This document shows, piece after piece, positions 57,650-64,000 of a DNA stretch of 64,000 nt; positions within the stretch are counted from its first letter, which is position 1; every line of letters begins with the position of its first letter. Source of the stretch: Coffea arabica (Eukaryota > Streptophyta > Magnoliopsida > Gentianales > Rubiaceae); the NCBI RefSeq assembly GCF_036785885.1, contig NC_092310.1, forward strand, positions 4,278,001 through 4,342,000. Direction: 5' to 3'. The translations under genes were made by a program, and so were the position numbers. The notes below the pieces were generated by a model that searched no databases, was not told the origin of the DNA, and was given only the letters and a program-made list of their open reading frames with translations.

Positions 57650-59753
57650 TCAAAGGAATCCAGGCTCTAAATTCTTCAATTTATCCATGTCTTCTCTGAA
57701 ACCTGACACAGCATGTTCTTGCAAATACACAGAGAGTTTAAAACCATCCTTTTTCCCTTCATTTGCTGAAGAATAGGGCAAAAAGAAACAGGGCTCAACA
57801 CTTCCAAGTAGGTTTCTTGACAGAGGAAAAACTGTAACAGGACCTCCCCAACCAAAGTCCACTGTGGAATGGCCTAAGTGTCTCCAATCAGTAAATCCAC
57901 TCACCTTTGCTCCTGCTGTGATTCCTTCATGATAATGTAGCTCCTGAAAATCGATAAACGATCGAACATATTCATCGGAGACATTGTATTTGCTCTTGTT
58001 GATCAATTCTGCTGTTTTATATATCGGTTGATCGACAAGGTCTCCGGCCTTAGCCTGAACATACATTGGAACACAGCCATTTCCCCAGTATCCTGCTGGT
58101 AGCGGTGGCTTGACTAGCTTTCTTACGTTGATTGCATATGCAAACTTAACTTTCTCATCAGATGGGATCCCAGAAGCCTTAACTCTGTTTCACAAATTAA
58201 AGATCAAGTCAACGGCAGAGACAGAATTAACAGTTTTTCGATCTCGAGTTCTGAGTTTAAATTTCAACATTAAAAAAAAAAAAGGACTTAGATTATGACA
58301 AGAAAAAGTCGTCACACTTGAATTTTTTCAACAAATGTCCAAGAGATACCCGTTTACCACAAATTCAGTGGTCTAATCAACGTTTGATGCTGGCAAAAGA
58401 GCCCAAATATTTAAGAATAAACAAATTATGTATTATATACAAATTTATCTTAGAAAATACCGGTGACAACGACCAAGATTTTGACTAAAACAATTCAATT
58501 CCTAGTAGTCCTACAATATCAGTTTACTCCTTCAGTTTCAGTTTACAACTAGATATGAAATTTATTCTACTACTATAAAGTCAAAGTCAATATGACCTTT
58601 TAATTTGACATGAATATATATATAACTACGCCAACAAATGCATACTATTAGCAATAATTGATGAAACTTTTTATCACTTGGCCAAATTTGTGATGATCTA
58701 TTAACTAACTTAAATATACTTTTGATGATAATATAAAGATGTAAAAACCAAAATATCACACTCCCTTTCTGCTTAGTAGGGGGTTTCTCTACTTTATCTT
58801 GATTGGATGACAAATTAAAAAGAGAAAAAAAAAACCCCCCATATAAAAAAAATTCAAAATATTGCAATTTTAAACTAAAGGTAAAATGGTGAATTGAATC
58901 CAACAACTGAAAATTGAACATCAACATACCTAGCACGCCAGATAAAAGCACCCAAAGCCTCAAAAGTGGTAAATTTCGAACCGGTCTGCTCTAATAAAAT
59001 AGCCTTGAGCCGGTCCAACCACTCATCCTTCACATTGAAAAACTCCCTAACAACCCGTCCGGTCTTCTCCGAATATGGCGGAAAATCCCGGTCAAGACTC
59101 AAAAATTCCTGAACCGGAAACTCGACCCGTGGCGGGTTCCTAGGCCCAAGCAAATTCACCCGGTCCCAGACCGGTTCAACCCTGATCTCACTCGCCCCAC
59201 GAGCCAACTCAGCCATGTGATTGAAAAACTGAGTCGCCCCGAGTCCATCACACAACGAGTGATGAATCGCCGCCCCGAGAACAAACCCGCCACACTTGAA
59301 CGCCGTGACCTGCAAAGTCATCGGGTGGGAAATGACTTCATCCGGGTTCGGGTCGGGTACAAGAGCCTCCACGAAGCTCTCATCCGGATCGTCATCAAGA
59401 TAATCAGCCTCGCTCAATGGGAAGTCAACGCTGGCGCGAATGACAGGAACTCCACGACCCACTTGGCAATGGAGCTCCAGACGACCATCCGGCTCCCGGC
59501 GGCTCAAGCTGCCGGTGAACTGGTAGTAATGGACGAGTGCAGCTGAGAGGGCTGTTGTGATGACGTGGAACGGATCGGAGTCGGCTTTCTTGGGCTGCTG
59601 CTGGGCGTCCGAGTTCAAGTAAACCCGGAGATATCGGAAGGTGACGTGGAGGTTCCGGTCGGTGTCGAGGTGGGATAGTGGGAGGACGTGATCGTCTGTG
59701 AACGGAGTTTTGGAGGGATAAATTGTGATGGTTTCTTGAATGTTAACTTGCAT
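57650..59753 (-). CDS. BAHD acyltransferase, two exons
   Basis: Exon 1 is 59753-58930 and exon 2 is 58184-57650. The 745-bp intron has GT and AG ends, and the split Arg codon is in phase. The protein is 452 residues, normal for BAHD enzymes. The catalytic H-x3-D is H165-SLC-D169 ('AAIHHSLCDGLGATQFF') and the structural DFGWG is at 384-388. These cytosolic enzymes transfer acyl groups from CoA thioesters to alcohols or amines. The substrate cannot be read from sequence. The 'LSHLDTDRNLHVTFRYLRVY' N-terminus looks like the hydroxycinnamoyl/benzoyl-CoA-using groups, which is inference. I chose the ATG at 59753 because a TATA box lies 73-80 bp upstream and the in-frame ATG at 59906 is beyond it. 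The position and phase of the single intron fit many BAHD genes. No lesion seen, so probably functional. Confidence 0.92.
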
Positions 59754-59825
59754 TTTTTTTTTTGGGGTGTTGAAACTTGAAAATGACGGGCTTTTGAGGC
59801 CAGTGAAATGGGTTGGTTTGATGGG

Positions 59826-59833
59826 ATTATATA
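59826..59833 (-). promoter_or_regulatory. TATA box of the BAHD gene
   Basis: TATATAAT on the minus strand, 73 bp upstream of the chosen start codon. The leader would be about 40-45 nt and includes an 11-12-base A run just before the ATG. Confidence 0.6.
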
Positions 59834-59906
59834 CAAGTGATGAGGTTTTTGGTTGGTGAGGTGGTTGGGCGGCTGACAACTGTGGAGGGCTGTGAATAAT
59901 AATCAT

Positions 59907-61333
59907 TGAGTATGAGCATCATATTTTCCTCCTTTTGGAAGAGTGGTTTAGGTGATTCAGCACCTTCCCGGAAAATGGCTTTTGAAATTCTAGTTTACTT
60001 TCTTTAAAAGCAAAAAAAAAAAAAAAAAAAAGAAGAAAGAAAGCACAGGCAGATGCATTTTTTTATTGTTGATTTAAGAGATTTTGAAAAGTATTTCAAA
60101 AATATTGCTGTAAAACTTAATTTATTTGATGATTTTATAAATTTAAGAGTTTCGCGATTTCTTTTTGTAGTTTTAAAAGTTATACATGACCATTTCATAA
60201 TTTGAATTAAAATGTTAAAATATCGCAAATGATAGTTTATAATGAAACTTATTAAAATATTGAAACTACCCTTGTTTAAAACCTAAATTAGGTGAAGTAA
60301 ACAAAATATATAAATATGTGCGTGACACATTAATCTCCTATAGTTTTATGTTTTGTCATATAACTCCCTTATAATTTAGCACTCTACCATATAACCTTTC
60401 TCTGGTTTCCAAAATATATACATGATCTCTTTGTTGTTAAAAAATAATTTCGAACTTTACATAGGAATGTTTTTGGCATTTTAATTGATTCTATTATAGA
60501 ATGTAAATTTTATCATATTGACACTTTAATTCAAATAATTAGAGAGTTATGTACAACTTTTAAAACCACAGGAAATTATGTGAAAAAATACTAAATTGCA
60601 AAGGGGTAAGATGTAATTCACCCTAAATTTAAGTGTGTAAGACAATTCAATTTGAGGAAAAGATTAATTTTAATTACGATAAGTGCTCCCATTTTTTTTT
60701 TCGAAGCATTAAGCAGTCATTGTTGATGCGATCTTTTGGTGATCATGATCGAACTATCCCGCTTACATATGCTTGCCCTGCATCCTTGAGTCCAAAATGG
60801 TAATATCAACTGAGTCCAAAATGGTAATATCAACTGAGTCCAAAATCGTTTCACGTTTCAATACATCAATAACTCCCTACTATATATATTGCTAAGAAAT
60901 TCATCTATTTTCTCTTTTACCTTATCTACTCAACTTTTTCCACATGATGTACTTTCAGAACCGGAAAGTTCCGTGATGAATTTGAATTTGAATTTGGAGT
61001 TATTCGATTCTCTACTATAGCCATAGCAAAATTATTATGGAATTTGTGTCCTAGATACATTTGATTTAGATATGGATCAATGTAATTAATTGTAGACAAA
61101 ATGTTCTATGTTATAACACGTTATTTTGTTAATGCTTACATAATATGGTGAAAGGCTACAAATACATTGAGTTAAAACCAACTACTCACGAACTTATTGG
61201 ATCAAAACTCAAATTCGAATTCGTTTTGATCGATCTTGATCGACTAGAATAGTGAGACAAATTCCTAGGAGCCACAATAACTAGACAAGCTCGAGCTTAT
61301 GTTTTAACATATATATGGTTTAATTCAACCTTT
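59907..61333. other. Gene-free interval
   Basis: Upstream region of the BAHD gene, then AT-rich DNA with a 20-base A run near 60010. A doublet of 'gtccaaaatggtaatatcaa' at 60790-60840 is a short tandem repeat. No gene seen. Confidence 0.55.
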
Positions 61334-61341
61334 CATGTATA

Positions 61342-62157
61342 CAACCACGGATTTAAGGGGGGGCTGGTGGGGGCTTAAGCCCCCCCCAAGCCGCCGGAAA
61401 ACCCCCTATATATAGGGACTTCCACTGATTTTTATGTCTTATCAAAGTAGAAGTATAAGAATAGTAAAGCTCTGTGGTAATATGTATACTTATTATCAAA
61501 ATCTTTTATACGTCTTGATTTCTCTTTTAGTTTGTCCAAAAAAATATTATTCATGGTTTAGAAATGGAAATTGATTAGTTAATGTAATAACTAATAAATG
61601 GGTTATTTGATAAATATTTTAACTTGTGAAATGGTGATTTTATGGATTTATAATTTATTTTTTATTTTCCTTGATTAGTTTCTTATATTGGAGTTAATGT
61701 AATGATGAATAGAGGACCATTTGACATATATTTTAACTTTGAAATTATTCTTGTATGGATCCTTTTGTCTAATACATATGTTGTGATTAATGATTTGATA
61801 TGGTAATGAATAAATAAGTCATTTAATAAATAACTTTAACTTGTAAAATAGTTCTTGTAATTATTATTACATTAATAATTTTGAGTTTGTCTTTTTATGT
61901 TTTTCATGGAATATACATATCATTTGTACTTGTTGGTGAATTTTTTTTTTTTGCTTAAAAATTAAAAAAAGAGTAGATAAAAAATTTTAGTGTTATTTTT
62001 GCCCCCACTAAGATTTTTTTCTGGCTCTGCCACTGCATATCATTTGTACTTGTTGGTGAATTTTATTTTTTTTTGCTTAAAAATTAAAAAAAGAGTAGAT
62101 AAAAAATTTTAGTGTTATTTTTGCCCCCACTAAGATTTTTTTCTGGCTCCGCCACTG
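61342..62157. mobile_element. hAT-like non-autonomous element with duplicated end
   Basis: Perfect 8-bp duplication CATGTATA (61334-61341 and 62158-62165). Termini CAACCACGGATTTAAGG and the complement of 'ctggctccgccactg' are imperfect inverted repeats of the CAGTGGCGGA class common in plant hAT elements. The right ~120 bp is duplicated in tandem (61917-62036 and 62037-62157). No transposase. Confidence 0.82.
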
Positions 62158-62165
62158 CATGTATA

Positions 62166-64000
62166 CATGTTATTTAAGATTTTAGTTAATAAAGTATCAT
62201 GTTCATTTTATGTCTTATTTAACCACACGGGATCTTCAATATCATTTTTTCAGTAGCAATTCACATGATAAGTGAGATTGACACTGAATTTGATATAGAG
62301 TAGTGACACAGAGGATCCCAACTGTTATTTAACATATACTCCACAACACATTCACTTGTATTGTTCAGACTCAATTAGCTAGATTAAACTAGTTAGGTTC
62401 GAGTTTGAGTAAAACTATAAACAAGTATGCACCGACCAAGATTTCCACTTTGGAGCGATTTCGCCTCGCCCCTTCACTCTGTTGACGCAGGCAAGGAGGA
62501 AGTAGGTGAGTAACGCTACTTCGCGGAAAATCTGTAGTCTTTTCCTTTTACTGCTCTTTTGAAGAATCAACCATGAATTGATTGACATTGACAAAGCAAA
62601 TTCTGGTCATTGCCTCATCTTTTCCCAACTCCTAAGAAACACGTGAATATATATAGCTTTGAATTGATTATTTTTATAAGAGTCAACGTACAAAATATTG
62701 TATTCCAACGGCAAGATGTGATTTATTATCATTTGTTCGTAACAAATCTCCTAATCTCATAAATGATAAACCTTCATTTCTCTGTCATTTTCCTAAAAAA
62801 AAAAAAAAAAACTGCATTTCCAAGGGTTTTCTTTCCTCACAAATAAAGATTCTTGAATTGCACCATAACACCCTCCCGAGCAACCCCTTTTCAATTTTCA
62901 CGTAAATTTATACTGAAAGATAGTTGCATAAAAGTGTAAGAACACGAGACTTTACTACTCAAGTTGCATTATATACCGATCACTAATATATTACAAGATT
63001 CATTATGACAGAAGCTTATGTCCATGGAACTATATATTAAAATGAAGGCAATGTGTTGACAAGAATATTAAACTATGAAGACACTATTATATCTCATTTA
63101 AGTTAGATCAGTCTCTTTCTGGGATATCGCGCTTTAAGACTTTACGTTCATAATGATATCATGCTTGCCTTTAACCCTTCGGAGAAGCAAATCTTATGAA
63201 ATTTATATTTGCTTAATGAATGCAATCGACACATGAAAAAACTTCATATGAGTTCGATGTACTTCTATCTTCAACATTTTAATAACAGACACTTGGTAAA
63301 TTCCCTCTAAATGCAATGGGCACCAATGACTCTTTCTGCATTTAATGGAAGAAAGACCAAATGCCAAAGTTTTACCTTCGGCTTTATCCTTGATTGAGGT
63401 GTTGCCTCTTGGAAAGCTCACTATTATCCATCATCTTCGGTCAAAACTCAAAAAGTATCAGAGGAACATGAGTAGAAGCTTTCCGGTTATGCTAGTGCAT
63501 CAACAAATTAGTGACAAGGGAGCATTTGAATGGAAATTGGCCTGCTTAGCACCCTAAAACCACATAGTAATTTTGGGTCATTATTGAGAAAATCTGGTTA
63601 GGTGAGCCTAGGATTTTAAGGTAATTAATCATTACCTGGTCAACGTTGTACAGTGAGCTAAACGTGCAAGCTGGCCTAAATTTCGCGAATTCTTTTTATC
63701 TTTTCAAATTCTTAGCTTACCTTGATTAAAGCTTTGTACTATCAAAAAAGATTCAGAGATAGTTGAAGCAACAATGCATAATTAAAAAAAGGATAATATC
63801 AAAAACCTCCCTTGAGGTTTTTCTTAATATCATCTGGCACCTTTAAAGTTTTAAAAATATCAGTGACCTCCCTTACTTTTGTTATTTGTGTAACAAAATT
63901 TTTAAAAGTCCTAAACTACCATTCACTTGCTAAATAAAAATACTCCTAAACCACTTTATTCATTTCAAGAAAACTATCACCTAAAAAACAATCTCTTGTA
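62166..64000. other. Gene-free interval to window edge
   Basis: 62262-62330 matches the repeat family at 25209-25400 (inverted). 63203-63557 has overlapping modest frames on both strands with plausible composition that I do not recognise. 63790 to the end looks like the start of a common 'cctcccttgaggtt' MITE cut by the window edge. Confidence 0.45.

Noticed and set aside
60000..60230. Small minus-strand frame ending in poly-Phe upstream of the BAHD gene
   Set aside because: The tail is the translation of a poly-A run. There is no other support.
63203..63557. Overlapping frames on both strands as a gene fragment
   Set aside because: Composition is plausible, but I recognise no motif and cannot decide the strand. 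Left as unassigned.

Overview
The window is plant nuclear DNA, AT-rich and gene-poor. It contains GT-AG introns, plant-type BAHD and serine carboxypeptidase-like genes, and several plant transposon lineages. It most likely comes from a eudicot; I cannot name the species. One protein-coding gene looks complete: a two-exon BAHD acyltransferase on the minus strand (57650-59753). Nearly everything else is transposons, gene fragments and viral relics.

Layout: 1-3188 holds no gene, only short tandem repeats. 3194-12599 is a full-length but decayed Tat-lineage Ty3/gypsy retrotransposon. It has 560-bp LTRs, a TGTAT target-site duplication (TSD), a second archaeal-type RNase H and a long antisense ORF. 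14021-17754 and 31894-34808 are two unrelated solo LTRs with perfect 5-bp TSDs. 19690-21075 is the 3' end of a Ty1/copia element. 21383-25208 is a non-autonomous CACTA transposon carrying exon fragments of three unrelated host genes (ARP4, an ERI1-like exonuclease, and a lytic-transglycosylase-like protein), all on the minus strand. 26845-29171 is the 3' half of a serine carboxypeptidase-like gene with intact splice sites. It lacks the catalytic-serine half, and a hAT-like MITE sits at its broken end. 29582-30830 is a MULE transposase fragment, 30933-31581 a MITE, and 61342-62157 a hAT-like element with a perfect 8-bp TSD.

The most unusual locus is 37036-56226. A 17.2-kb block (38048-55209) is built almost entirely from rearranged pieces of one endogenous pararetrovirus (family Caulimoviridae; organisation most like florendoviruses, genus uncertain). 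More than 30 segments in both orientations are joined. They cover promoter/leader, a movement-protein scrap, coat protein, zinc knuckle, protease, reverse transcriptase, RNase H and two downstream ORFs. The centre is a giant inverted repeat with two ~3.3-kb arms and a ~146-bp spacer. The block is bracketed by a ~1.01-kb direct duplication of host DNA, far longer than any transposase or integrase TSD. This suggests capture of viral DNA during double-strand-break repair. No viral reading frame is complete, so the locus cannot encode virus, but its hairpin layout could yield dsRNA and small RNAs.

The BAHD gene lies 1.4 kb beyond the right host duplication. Nothing in the sequence ties it functionally to the viral block.
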